The notes below the pieces were generated by a model. The model was not told the DNA's origin. It ran no database searches and saw nothing but the letters and a program-made list of their open reading frames with translations. A stretch of 64,000 bases of DNA, taken from NCBI GenBank assembly GCA_002399235.1, contig DHDH01000036.1, positions 1 through 64,000 on the forward strand, written 5' to 3'. The position numbers were made by a program, and so were the translations under genes. This DNA is from Firmicutes bacterium UBA4881 (GTDB taxonomy: Bacteria; Bacillota; DTU065). Positions 1 to 8,199 of this stretch are shown here, piece after piece. Each line of letters starts with the position of its first letter. Positions within the stretch are counted from its first letter, which is position 1.

Positions 1-866
1 GACTTGCCTGTTTTGTGTAGTTCAAGAGTGAGTTCTTTGAAATAGTTTAAATAATTTTCTGGTAGAAGCTCAGACGAACACAGTTCCTCCGAGATATACC
101 AGCCAATAAAACTAGGATAAGTCCCATACGATTTTTGCAACTCGGCAGCTAATTTAAGGTTGTCAGCACAGTACTTTTTCAGATCAAGATCATCATTGGT
201 CCAGCCTTCGCTTTGCTTAAGTCCTAGCCAAACTTGCATATTGCGTTTCTCAGCTTCCTCTAGTATATAAGAGTAATCATCTTGAGGAGCCATAGTGGCA
301 GGTTGTTTGGCTAAGGTTACTTGTTTAGCTTCAGGTAGAGGTTGGCGATCTGGGATAGCACCAGCAAGGAGGGAAATAGATGGGCTAGGTTCTTCTAGTT
401 CAATAGAAATAATGATAGGTTCTGTAGCATTAGCGTCCCAGACAATTGCTGAAAGAATAGAGTTGATTCCATCAGCTAGTTTATGACCATCATCTCCAAA
501 GAACATAAGTGGTTCTGAACCACTTATTTCATAATTAAAAGGAGCTGAGGTTTGAATATCATAAACAATAATTGGTCCTTTTTCAATAACAAGCTCATAT
601 TTTCCAGCTGCAAAAGGTCCTTCAAATTGGTAAGTTTGTTCATCGGGACTTTTAAATAAACGAGAAGAATCATTAGCAGAGTATTGGATAATAATTGTAT
701 CCATACCTGCTTGTTGCATTAGATCTAATTCATGGGACCAGTAAGAGCGTGGTTTATTAATTAAACCAGTATTAAGCTGAAAAAAAGCGCCAGTAATATT
801 AGCTTCTATGGCTAGTGAAGTTAACGAGATAATCAATAAAAGGAAAATCAATTTATTACTTTTCAT
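1..866 (-). CDS. DUF4434-type TIM-barrel protein, secreted, 3' end outside window
   Basis: Translating the minus strand from the ATG at 866 gives an uninterrupted frame of 288 codons that runs off the left edge, so the C-terminus is missing. It begins with a signal peptide and continues with ITGAFFQL and GLINKPRSYW, which match the gene at 1743-3029 almost residue for residue, including the GWYI-x-E-E segment of the barrel. It has the same SD and leader (AGGTGTAAGT before ATG). The two genes are a tandem duplication about 870 bp apart. DUF4434 proteins are glycoside-hydrolase-like TIM barrels; the substrate is unknown. An insert of about 110 residues rich in beta strands sits between the first and second parts of the barrel, as in the neighbour. 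Confidence 0.85.
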   Translation of the reverse strand, partial: MKSNKLIFLLLIISLTSLAIEANITGAFFQLNTGLINKPRSYWSHELDLMQQAGMDTIIIQYSANDSSRLFKSPDEQTYQFEGPFAAGKYELVIEKGPIIVYDIQTSAPFNYEISGSEPLMFFGDDGHKLADGINSILSAIVWDANATEPIIISIELEEPSPSISLLAGAIPDRQPLPEAKQVTLAKQPATMAPQDDYSYILEEAEKRNMQVWLGLKQSEGWTNDDLDLKKYCADNLKLAAELQKSYGTYPSFIGWYISEELCSSELLPENYLNYFKELTLELHKTGK

Positions 867-1458
867 ACTTACACCTCTATATTTGGCTAGGCTTCTTCTG
901 CAACATTTTTTTAGTTTAAATCTTTCAAAACAAGACTAAAGTATGAAACATTAGTATCACAGTAACTTAAAAGTCTAAGGGCTGGTTGTTTTTCGATATG
1001 GCAGTATTGTTCTTCAATGTCTTAAGATATTAAAGTGATATTGATAAATATGAAGTGCTTTAGCGAAATAGCCAGTGTTTAAACAATAATGTGATGTTTA
1101 GTTTCTTTAGATAACAAGAATCGTTAGGTCCCCTCTAGATTATCATTGCAATCACCTTTCTTTAACAACGGTCAACTCATGTATCATTATATGACTTAAA
1201 AATGCTTGTAACGACCTTTTACAGTTCAGAACGAATTATACCCACAGATGTGTGGAAAATGAATATTTGATTATAAATGAGTTTTCCAAGTCTAAATTAA
1301 GAAGATGTTTATTTAAAGATTAAACTTCGGCTATATGTGCTAAAGCATGGGCTATATAAAAGGAGTTAGTGATTTTGGGAAGGGCTTAGAGATATCAGCA
1401 TTGCCCAAACGATGATGCTATTGGCAGGACCATTGGATTAAAATCGATCAGTTTATAG
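867..1458. other. intergenic stretch with no recognisable gene
   Basis: This is AT-rich sequence between the two DUF4434 copies. Both strands carry frequent stops and I see no RNA gene or convincing promoter. It leads into a possible transposase remnant. Confidence 0.5.
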
Positions 1459-1617
1459 CAAATCCCCATGTGGTTGGCAAGCCATCCGACAGAAGCTTTC
1501 GAGGTGCTATTTAAGCGTGTAGTCTCCAAATCGATGGTGAAAATGGGACTAAAAGCTGTAGAGCAAAATTTGCATTTGCTTGCCTTTGCTTATGCCACCA
1601 CTCAACGTTCTTATTAA
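1459..1617 (+). pseudogene. possible transposase C-terminal remnant
   Basis: A short open frame, with an ATG at 1468 giving 49 residues, ends in VEQNLHLLAFAYATTQRSY and is preceded by a Lys/Val-rich stretch. This pattern resembles the C-terminal helix of some DDE transposases (conserved Asn, then a hydrophobic run). The adjacent upstream frames carry similar protein-like fragments (LLAGPLD near 1421-1437) broken by stops, as expected of a decayed insertion sequence. No SD precedes it and no terminal inverted repeats were found. The family cannot be assigned by eye, and it could be chance. Confidence 0.35.
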
Positions 1618-1687
1618 AGAACCTTGGTAGAAGTTGGTTCTATTTTTTGACTTCAATTGCGGACTTACTAAGTTGTTTTATAAAGAA

Positions 1688-1728
1688 AGCCCTATAGGAT
1701 GGACTGCTTGAGTCCACTCTATAGGGCG
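1688..1728 (-). terminator. intrinsic terminator of the DUF4434 gene
   Basis: Inverted repeat CCCTATAG..GGACT-loop-AGTCC..CTATAGGG lies just after the stop at 1743. On the minus strand it is followed by a T-rich tract (CTTTCTTTAT). Confidence 0.8.
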
Positions 1729-1742
1729 GATTGTATCAAATG

Positions 1743-3029
1743 TTATAAAGATGGTTCTTGTAGCCACTTAACATAACTATCGTAAAGCTTTTTGGCTTTA
1801 GCACCTTTAGTAGGGCTCATATAGTGAGGCCAATCAAAAATAACTATTTTATCAACTGTGGGGGTTTGTGTTAAGACCTGTTGCTTCACACGACTAAAGT
1901 CGGCAGTATCAGCAGAAAATCCTTCTCCAGGTAGTTGATCAAAAACCTCTAAATCAGACCAGAACTGAACGTTGTATTTCTTGCAGATAGCATATACTTC
2001 TTTGTAATAAACAGGGATTTGGTCTACTGGCAGTCTATGGCAACCAATACCGTCTTGCAACATTAAGACATCAAGAGGAACTTCTTTAAAAAAGCGTTCC
2101 CAGTAACGGCCATGGTCACGTGGAGACATATTAGCACCAAAGTAAGGAGCAATAGAGACTGGTTTACCAGTTTTCTGTAACCCAATGGTGAGATCTTTGA
2201 AAAAGTTCATGTAGCTTTTTGGTAGTGCACCAGAAGGATATAATTCATGAGGAATATACCAACCAGCAAAACTTGCATAAGAACCATAATATTGTTGTAA
2301 CTCATTGGCTAGGGCCAAATTTTCTGCACAATCTTTTTGCAAGTCCAGTTTGCCACTCCACCAATTATCGCTAAGCTTTAGTCCAAGCCAAACATGCATA
2401 TTTCTTTTTTCGGCTTCTTCTAGTAGATACGTGTAGTCATCTTGAGGGGTAGCAGTGGCAGGTTGATCAGCCAAGGTAACTTGTTTAGCTTCGGGTAGAG
2501 GCTGGTTTGTAGAGAGAGCACCAGCAAGTATAGAAATAGATTCAGTAGGTTCTTCAAGTTCGAGAGAAATAATAATAGGTTCTGAGGCATCTGCACCCCA
2601 AACAACTGCAGAATCGAGCGTATGAGTTCCATCGCGGAGTTTTTCTCCATCATCACCAAAGAGCATGATAGGTTCCGTACCTGCTAATTCATAGCTAAAA
2701 GGAACCGTGGTTTCGATTTCGTAAATAACAATAGGACCTTTTTCAATGACTAATTCATGTTTTCCCGCTGCAAATGGTCCTGTAAAGCGATAGGCAAGTA
2801 ATTCAGAACCACCGAAAAAACGAGAAGAATCAGTAGCTGAGAATTGAATAATAACAGTATCCATACCAGCTTGTTGCATTAGATCTAATTCGTTTTCCCA
2901 GTAAGAGCGGGGTTTATTAATTAAACCACCATGCAACTGAAAAAAAGCACCGGTAATCTTGGCCTCTACAGAGAGCGCCGTTAGAGAGGAGATAAGGAGT
3001 AGAGGAAAAATTAACTTTTTAATTTTCAT
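1743..3029 (-). CDS. secreted DUF4434-type glycoside-hydrolase-like protein
   Basis: The protein has 428 residues: a signal peptide (about 1-23), the first barrel strand (ITGAFFQL), then the N-terminal barrel segment with MQQAGMDTVIIQF. A beta-rich insert follows (about 80-190) and the barrel resumes at about 200 (YLLEEAEKRNMHVWLGL). GWYIPHELYPSG and MLQDGIG correspond to the conserved Glu-containing and QDG segments of DUF4434 proteins, which resemble glycoside hydrolases but have no well-established substrate. The SD is AGAGGTGTAAGT before ATG. The paralogue at 1-866 lies downstream in the same orientation, and a cytoplasmic-looking relative (3085-4053) lies immediately upstream. Probable role: action on an extracytoplasmic glycan. 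Confident of the family, not of the reaction. Confidence 0.85.
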   Translation of the reverse strand: MKIKKLIFPLLLISSLTALSVEAKITGAFFQLHGGLINKPRSYWENELDLMQQAGMDTVIIQFSATDSSRFFGGSELLAYRFTGPFAAGKHELVIEKGPIVIYEIETTVPFSYELAGTEPIMLFGDDGEKLRDGTHTLDSAVVWGADASEPIIISLELEEPTESISILAGALSTNQPLPEAKQVTLADQPATATPQDDYTYLLEEAEKRNMHVWLGLKLSDNWWSGKLDLQKDCAENLALANELQQYYGSYASFAGWYIPHELYPSGALPKSYMNFFKDLTIGLQKTGKPVSIAPYFGANMSPRDHGRYWERFFKEVPLDVLMLQDGIGCHRLPVDQIPVYYKEVYAICKKYNVQFWSDLEVFDQLPGEGFSADTADFSRVKQQVLTQTPTVDKIVIFDWPHYMSPTKGAKAKKLYDSYVKWLQEPSL

Positions 3030-3052
3030 ACTTACACCTCTTAAAATTGTAG

Positions 3053-3081
3053 AAATAGCCCTACCATTGGTAGAGCTATTT
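3053..3081 (-). terminator. hairpin between two DUF4434 genes
   Basis: Stem AAATAGC-x-CTACC / GGTAG-x-GCTATTT lies right after the stop of the 3085-4053 gene and before the SD of the next. The trailing minus-strand sequence is only moderately T-rich, so some readthrough is likely. Confidence 0.6.
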
Positions 3082-3084
3082 AAC

Positions 3085-4053
3085 TTAAAGTTTTTTTAAC
3101 ATATCAGGATGATTTGCTTGCAACCATTCTTTGTAATCTGTGTAGAGTTTAGCTGCATTTTCATGTCCAGCATAAGCTTTTTGGTTAGGCTTAGACATCA
3201 TCCCTTGATATTGGTAGACAAGTATATTGTCAACATAAGGGGATACAGCTTCAAATTGTTTGATAACCCTACTGAATTCAGCTGGGATTAAAGCACTTCT
3301 ATAAACAGTTCCTTCAAATTCAAAGATCTCAATGTCAGCCCACAATTTTACCTGAGGAACTTTATCGTGAGCTTTACGTAGACCTTCATAAAAAGCTGCA
3401 CTTTCGCTTACTTTAGTTTTTTGTACACCAATTTCATCTTGATAAGCGATAATGTCTACATCCATTGCTTCTAATTGTTTAACATATTGATCATCAGGAA
3501 CTGCTACGCGTGTTCCGTAGGGAGCAATCATAATTTTGCCATAGGGCATAAAGCGGCGAGCTTCAGCTGAACACTCGTTGACATAATTAATGAAGTCCTC
3601 GCTAAAATGCTTGTTAATATATGCTTCATTGGGCCAATACCAGCCATAAAAGCTCTTGTGATGCCCATATTTAGCATATAGCTCACCAATAGCACGTAGT
3701 CTTAGTCTCCTTGAATCAGAGTCATGAATGATATGGGGGCTATCCCATTTGCCAAAGAAATCATTACCAATAAAGAATTTAACCCCATACTTGTCGCCAG
3801 CTGTCAAAACAGCGTCAACAGGATCATAGCAGGCAATATCTGCATGAGGAAAAATATCTGTCTTGAAATAAGCTTTAAAATCTAATGCGACATGCATTAA
3901 GACCAGATATTCCATTCCCAATTCAGCTACTTCTTTTACTTTAGCATCCCAATCAGCTGCAGTGAATTGAGCACAAGTGGAATTCCAATACTTACCTTCT
4001 GGTTTGTTATGATGTTGGAACTCAAACCAGCTACCCATAATTGGTTTAATCAT
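3085..4053 (-). CDS. DUF4434-type TIM-barrel protein without signal peptide
   Basis: The start is set at the ATG at 4053, preceded by AAAGGAGGTTGCACA; an in-frame start 30 nt upstream has no SD. The product has 322 residues and begins MIKPIMGSWFEFQHH. There is no signal peptide or membrane segment, so it is probably cytoplasmic. It lacks the beta-rich insert of the secreted copies and is essentially a bare barrel. GWYWPNEAYI and AYQDEIGVQ match the same two conserved barrel segments as GWYIPHE and LQDGIG in the neighbour. It may process an imported oligosaccharide related to the substrate of the secreted enzymes (inference). A palindromic hairpin at 4172-4190 lies upstream, without a T-run. 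Confidence 0.8.
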   Translation of the reverse strand: MIKPIMGSWFEFQHHNKPEGKYWNSTCAQFTAADWDAKVKEVAELGMEYLVLMHVALDFKAYFKTDIFPHADIACYDPVDAVLTAGDKYGVKFFIGNDFFGKWDSPHIIHDSDSRRLRLRAIGELYAKYGHHKSFYGWYWPNEAYINKHFSEDFINYVNECSAEARRFMPYGKIMIAPYGTRVAVPDDQYVKQLEAMDVDIIAYQDEIGVQKTKVSESAAFYEGLRKAHDKVPQVKLWADIEIFEFEGTVYRSALIPAEFSRVIKQFEAVSPYVDNILVYQYQGMMSKPNQKAYAGHENAAKLYTDYKEWLQANHPDMLKKL

Positions 4054-4214
4054 TGTGCAACCTCCTTTTGTTTTTAGGCCCAAAGTACTTTAGAGAAGGG
4101 TGTTGCTTTTGATTGAATTAACTTCATTATTACGCAATTAATTGGCAAACCCATTCTCTATTTTATACCACTAGAGGAATATTCCCTCTAACCTACTAGC
4201 AATCCTGCCACTTG

Positions 4215-5042
4215 TTATTGAATAACAAAAGGCATTCTTCTAGCACCTAAATAACGCTCCTTATAGTAGGGGGAGTCTAAAGAAGCAATGGTAATTCCGG
4301 TTGAGCTAGCTGCATTAATAAATTGCCCATTACCTACATAGATACCGACATGACTAGGCCCTTCTTTGTAGGTGGTAAAGAAGACTAAATCACCTGGTAG
4401 TAGTTTATTCCTATCAATGGCGATAAACTGCTCATACAAATATTGTGGTTTAGCATCACGTGGTATATACCAACCGAAACTCGCAGTTACAGCCCAAGTA
4501 AAACCAGAGCAGTCAAAACCATTAGGGCCAACACCTCCCCAAAGATAGGGTACCCTTAAAAATTCTTTCGCAGTGGAAAGCAATACACTGGCTTTAATAG
4601 GGGTCCCATTAAGGGGACGAAGTTCGCCTTTTTTAGCATAGAGGAGCCCTTTGTATGTATCTATGTTGAAATAATCGCCTGATTCGCCAATAACAGTTAC
4701 AGGTGCGGCAAAAGGCAGTGACAGGATTAGCTTTCCCTTAGGTTTATCTCGAAGTGCCAGGTTCTTTACAGATACTACATAAGCTTTGCCTCGTGGGTGC
4801 TCCCAATTTACTAACTTCTTTTTTTCAATATAGCCTTGGTAATTTTGCTGGCGCGGTAGAGCTACCAAGCACCAATCACCGTCTTTTAAAATTACGACAG
4901 GATCCAAACGTTGTGCTTGGGTTACAGTTTCTGCCGAGGATTTAGGCTCTGCTTTTAGGTTGGCTATATATTCTTCAATTACATAAGCTTCGCTTCCATA
5001 ACTTAAACCAACACATAATAACAAAGAAAGAACTAGTAACAT
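4215..5042 (-). CDS. secreted NlpC/P60 peptidoglycan endopeptidase with SH3-like domains
   Basis: The protein has 275 residues: a short signal peptide (about 1-16), SH3b-like modules at about 20-80 and 85-145, and an NlpC/P60 domain at about 150-275. The catalytic Cys178 lies in GFDCSG, preceded by PYLWGG, and the catalytic His231 lies in PSHVGIYVGNG. The third position is Asn243 in FINA. This is the layout of gamma-D-glutamyl-diamino-acid peptidases that trim or recycle cell-wall stem peptides. The SD AGGAGG lies 8 nt before the ATG. It stands alone, divergent from the gene at 5168. Confidence 0.92.
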   Translation of the reverse strand: MLLVLSLLLCVGLSYGSEAYVIEEYIANLKAEPKSSAETVTQAQRLDPVVILKDGDWCLVALPRQQNYQGYIEKKKLVNWEHPRGKAYVVSVKNLALRDKPKGKLILSLPFAAPVTVIGESGDYFNIDTYKGLLYAKKGELRPLNGTPIKASVLLSTAKEFLRVPYLWGGVGPNGFDCSGFTWAVTASFGWYIPRDAKPQYLYEQFIAIDRNKLLPGDLVFFTTYKEGPSHVGIYVGNGQFINAASSTGITIASLDSPYYKERYLGARRMPFVIQ

Positions 5043-5167
5043 AACTAACCTCCTAACAAATATATTTTGATAATTACCATAATCTACTAATGAAGTAAAA
5101 GGCAGAAATAAAGGTATCTTTTTAAAGCAGTAGAAGTATGAAATAAAGGCATTTGGGGGGAGTAAAA

Positions 5168-5734
5168 ATGAAAAAATTGGGTGCTATAATCTTGCTAATA
5201 GCTATTTCAAGCTTAGCTTTAGCAGGCGAATTGCTTGACGGTGCGTATAATTACAACACTATGGATTTAGATATTGCTGGCAAAATATTCTACGCTTTCG
5301 ATTTTGGGACAACGGATTCGGAACTAGCAAAAGGTTATACACAAATTACTAATAAAACAAAGTTTGATGCTACTAAAGGTTATGGTTGGCTAGAGACCGA
5401 TAGATTAATTGCCAGGCGTACCCAAACCTTACCAGGGGATCAAGCTAGAGATATGGTAGGGAGCGAAGATGAAGGTGTTTTCCAGATTAAACTAAAACCA
5501 GGTAAATATCGCTTAACATTTATTTTCAATGATATATTGAATAGACCTTCTATGAACCTTTGGATTAATGACGAGCCTTACTTAGAAAAGTGGAGTTTAC
5601 CAGCTTTATTTATGAAAGTTAAATATACCGAGATCGAAGTCAAAGGAAATAGCTTAAATATTACCCTTGCAGCTGATAAAGATATCTGGGTTATTAATGC
5701 GTTAATTATTTCTGAAGCCAAAGGCCTAAAATAG
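5168..5734 (+). CDS. secreted galactose-binding-like (carbohydrate-binding) protein
   Basis: The start is set at the ATG at 5168 because GGGGGGAG precedes it; a TTG 15 nt earlier overlaps that SD. The 188-residue product has a signal peptide (MKKLGAIILLIAISSLALAG) and then a single beta-sandwich domain. The segment FDFGTTDSELAKGYTQIT followed by GYGW is typical of the galactose-binding-like module found at the N-terminus of rhamnogalacturonan acetylesterases and related plant-polysaccharide enzymes. No catalytic domain follows, so it is probably a free-standing glycan-binding protein. Monocistronic, with its own terminator. Confidence 0.7.
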   Translation: MKKLGAIILLIAISSLALAGELLDGAYNYNTMDLDIAGKIFYAFDFGTTDSELAKGYTQITNKTKFDATKGYGWLETDRLIARRTQTLPGDQARDMVGSEDEGVFQIKLKPGKYRLTFIFNDILNRPSMNLWINDEPYLEKWSLPALFMKVKYTEIEVKGNSLNITLAADKDIWVINALIISEAKGLK

Positions 5735-5742
5735 CTTTTGTG

Positions 5743-5784
5743 GCCAAGTAAAACCTAATTAAGTCAGGGTTTACTTGGCTTTTG
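5743..5784 (+). terminator. intrinsic terminator
   Basis: Stem GCCAAGTAAA-x-CC / GGGTTTACTTGGC followed by TTTTG, directly downstream of the carbohydrate-binding protein gene. Confidence 0.8.
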
Positions 5785-5870
5785 CATATAATCTCCTAGC
5801 GAGGAGTTTTTGAGCAGGATTTATATTTAGGTAAAGAGAACAACTCGAAGGAATAGAGGGAGGTGTACAA

Positions 5871-6851
5871 ATGAGCTATGTACTAGGAATTGACGCTGGA
5901 GCGACCAAGACACTGGCCATGATCGCTGATTATGAAGGTCATATTGTAAGTACCTTCACATCAGGAACAGGTAACTTCCAAGTGCATGGTATTGAGCCAG
6001 CGAGAGTTGAGGTCAATAAAGCTATAGAAGGGGCAATAGCCGCTGCTGGGATCAAAAGAGACCAGGTCCAAGCTGCTTTTTACGGAATGGCTGGGGCTGA
6101 TAGAGATAAAGACTTTGAATATGTGAAAGAACTATTAACACCAATTAACCCAGCTCCTAAAATGGCTCTAGAAAATGATGCAGTAATTATTCTTAAGGTT
6201 GGTACCCTTGATGGAATTGGTATTGGTGTAGTATGTGGCACTGGTACGAATTGCATCGGATTTAACAGAAAGGGTGACAGGCTACAAGTTGGTGGTTTGG
6301 GCGATCTCTTTGGCGATAAGGCTGGAGCATCTTATATTGGTGTAGCAGCTTTTCAAAGAGCGGTACGAGGCTATGAAGACCGTGGCCCTAAAACCATCCT
6401 CTATGATTTATTCTGCGAAGAGATTGGTGTCGATCGCTTGATTGATATTGTGGAGTTTTTCTATCATGGGCAGAGGAAGAGTATTAGCTTTTCGAAGTTA
6501 ACACCGCTTGTGTTTAAAGCTGCTAATCTTGGTGATGCTGTGGCTCTTGCTTTGTTACGTGAAGTTGGCGAAGAGATGGCTTTGACTGTAAATGTAGCCA
6601 TTGACAAACTCTACACCCCAGATGAATATGTTAAGGTGGTTATTGGGGGTAGTGTAGCTCAAAAAGGAGATAACCCAGCTATGCTGGATGCTTTCCGAGC
6701 TAACATCAAAGCTCACCATCCCAACAACGAGGTGATTGTACCCACATTGGAACCTGCTTTTGGAGCCATTTTCTATGCTTATGATCTTGTGGGTATACCT
6801 ATTACTAACCAAATAATTGCTAATCTACAAGCGACTTTTAAGAAAGAGTAA
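5871..6851 (+). CDS. BadF/BadG-type ATPase, probable N-acetylglucosamine kinase
   Basis: The product has 326 residues of the ASKHA fold. The phosphate-1 motif GIDAGATKT lies at the N-terminus, GTGTNCIGF forms the phosphate-2 region, GGLGDLFGDKAGASYIG is the characteristic BadF/GlcNAc-kinase loop, and VVIGGSV forms the adenosine motif. Proteins of this size without an Fe-S cluster are typically N-acetylglucosamine or glucosamine kinases. GAGGGAGGTG precedes the ATG. It heads a run with a GH4 enzyme (37 nt downstream) and a NagZ-like hydrolase, consistent with amino-sugar salvage or wall recycling. The exact sugar is inferred from context. Confidence 0.85.
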   Translation: MSYVLGIDAGATKTLAMIADYEGHIVSTFTSGTGNFQVHGIEPARVEVNKAIEGAIAAAGIKRDQVQAAFYGMAGADRDKDFEYVKELLTPINPAPKMALENDAVIILKVGTLDGIGIGVVCGTGTNCIGFNRKGDRLQVGGLGDLFGDKAGASYIGVAAFQRAVRGYEDRGPKTILYDLFCEEIGVDRLIDIVEFFYHGQRKSISFSKLTPLVFKAANLGDAVALALLREVGEEMALTVNVAIDKLYTPDEYVKVVIGGSVAQKGDNPAMLDAFRANIKAHHPNNEVIVPTLEPAFGAIFYAYDLVGIPITNQIIANLQATFKKE

Positions 6852-6854
6852 TTT

Positions 6855-6891
6855 AAGGAGGTGCAAAACCTGGGTTGCCAGGTAAAATATG
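6855..6891 (+). promoter_or_regulatory. SD-hairpin-start initiation region of the GH4 gene
   Basis: AAGGAGGTG (6855-6863) lies 27 nt before the ATG at 6889, measured from the end of GGAGG. An in-frame TAA at 6883 excludes any upstream start. The spacer contains CCTGG-GTTG-CCAGG (6869-6882). Folding those 14 nt leaves 13 nt from GGAGG, or 11 from AGGAGGTG, a workable distance. Confidence 0.6.
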
Positions 6892-8151
6892 AAATTATGT
6901 GTCATTGGTGGAGGTAGCACTTATTCACCAGAACTATTAAGTGGCTTAGCAGAAAAGAAAAAAGAGATTCCTATTAAAGAAGTAGTCCTTTTAGATATAG
7001 ATGCAGAAAGACTTAATGATGTAGGTGAGTTTGCTCAAAGGATGATGGCCCATCTAGCTCCAGAGATTAAACTTTCCTATACCTTGGATAAAGAAGCAGC
7101 TTTGAAGGATGCTGATTTTGTTGTAACTCAGATCAGAGTTGGTCACCAGCAAGCACGCCATGACGATACTAAATTTTGTGTCGAACATGGGGTTATTGGC
7201 CAAGAGACAACGGGTGCTGCTGGCTTTGCTAAAGCTATGCGGACAATTCCTGTACTTTTAGATTATGCTAAAGACATGAAAACATTATGTCCCAATGCTT
7301 GGTTGATTAACTTCACTAATCCCTCTGGAATAGTTACAGAAGCCCTGCTACGTTATGGCTGGGAAAAGACAATTGGTCTTTGTAATGGACCTGTTGGTAT
7401 GCAAATGAACGTAGCTCATCAGGTAGGTGTTCCAGTTAGAGATGTCCAAATGGATTATGTAGGTTTAAATCATTTAGGGTGGGTACGAAAGATTATTATT
7501 AGGGGTGAAGATAGAACCAAAGAGATTTTGGAAAAGTTTAGCCCCTATACAGCTACTAACATTCCTGATCTAGATTATGACCCAACCTTTTACCATGCCT
7601 TAAGCACTTTGCCAAATGGTTACCTTAAATATTATTACCTCCAAGAAGAGATGCTAGAGGAACTAAAGAATCAGAAAAAGACTAGAGCTCAAGTAGTTAT
7701 GGAGGTTGAAGAGGAACTTCTAAAATATTACCGTGATCCTAACCAGTATGAAAAACCAGCTGCTCTTTCTAAAAGAGGCGGAGCTTATTACAGCCATGTA
7801 GCCCTGTCTTTAATTGCAGCTATTTATAACGATAAGAACGAAGTTCATATCGTTAACACACTTAATAACGGTGCATTGAAAGATTTAGCCGACGATGCGG
7901 CAATCGAAATACCTTGCGTGGTAAATAGTTCGGGTGCGCATCCCCTTGCTGCCGGGCATGTTGATCTATCTTTTAGAGGCCTAATGCAGCATGTAAAAGC
8001 TTATGAACAATTAACTGTAGAAGCTGCAGTAACTGCTAGCTATAATAGAGCTTTATTAGCACTGGTTAACCATCCCTTGGTAAATTCCGAGAAAAAAGCT
8101 AAAGTGCTTCTAGACTACTTTATATCTAGACACAATTTGCAATTAAAGTAG
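6889..8151 (+). CDS. glycoside hydrolase family 4 (6-phospho-beta-glucosidase-like)
   Basis: The product has 420 residues, near the usual GH4 length. An N-terminal NAD-binding Rossmann motif (CVIGGGSTYSPELLSG) begins the protein. QETTGAAGF, NFTNPSG and GLCNGPVG follow; the Cys of the last, and the His in GLNHLGW, are the metal ligands in the 6-phospho-beta-glucosidase subgroup. GH4 enzymes hydrolyse phosphorylated glycosides by an NAD+/Mn2+-dependent redox mechanism in the cytoplasm. No PTS genes are near, so the phosphosugar may come from the upstream kinase. Its start has an unusual SD-hairpin spacer. Confidence 0.92.
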   Translation: MKLCVIGGGSTYSPELLSGLAEKKKEIPIKEVVLLDIDAERLNDVGEFAQRMMAHLAPEIKLSYTLDKEAALKDADFVVTQIRVGHQQARHDDTKFCVEHGVIGQETTGAAGFAKAMRTIPVLLDYAKDMKTLCPNAWLINFTNPSGIVTEALLRYGWEKTIGLCNGPVGMQMNVAHQVGVPVRDVQMDYVGLNHLGWVRKIIIRGEDRTKEILEKFSPYTATNIPDLDYDPTFYHALSTLPNGYLKYYYLQEEMLEELKNQKKTRAQVVMEVEEELLKYYRDPNQYEKPAALSKRGGAYYSHVALSLIAAIYNDKNEVHIVNTLNNGALKDLADDAAIEIPCVVNSSGAHPLAAGHVDLSFRGLMQHVKAYEQLTVEAAVTASYNRALLALVNHPLVNSEKKAKVLLDYFISRHNLQLK

Positions 8152-8180
8152 AAAGAAGCAGGCTAAGGCCTGCTTCTTTC
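8151..8180 (+). terminator. terminator-like hairpin overlapping the GH4 stop codon
   Basis: GAAAGAAGCAGG / CCTGCTTCTTTC forms a near-perfect stem whose first base is the last base of the TAG stop. No separate T-run follows, and the next gene's SD begins within 10 nt, so partial termination or mRNA 3'-end protection is more likely than full termination. Confidence 0.6.
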
Positions 8181-8199
8181 CTAGGAAGGGGAATTAAGA

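Noticed and set aside
295..486. Plus-strand ORF of 63 aa
   Set aside because: Antisense to the partial DUF4434 gene (1-866), which is clearly coding on the minus strand.
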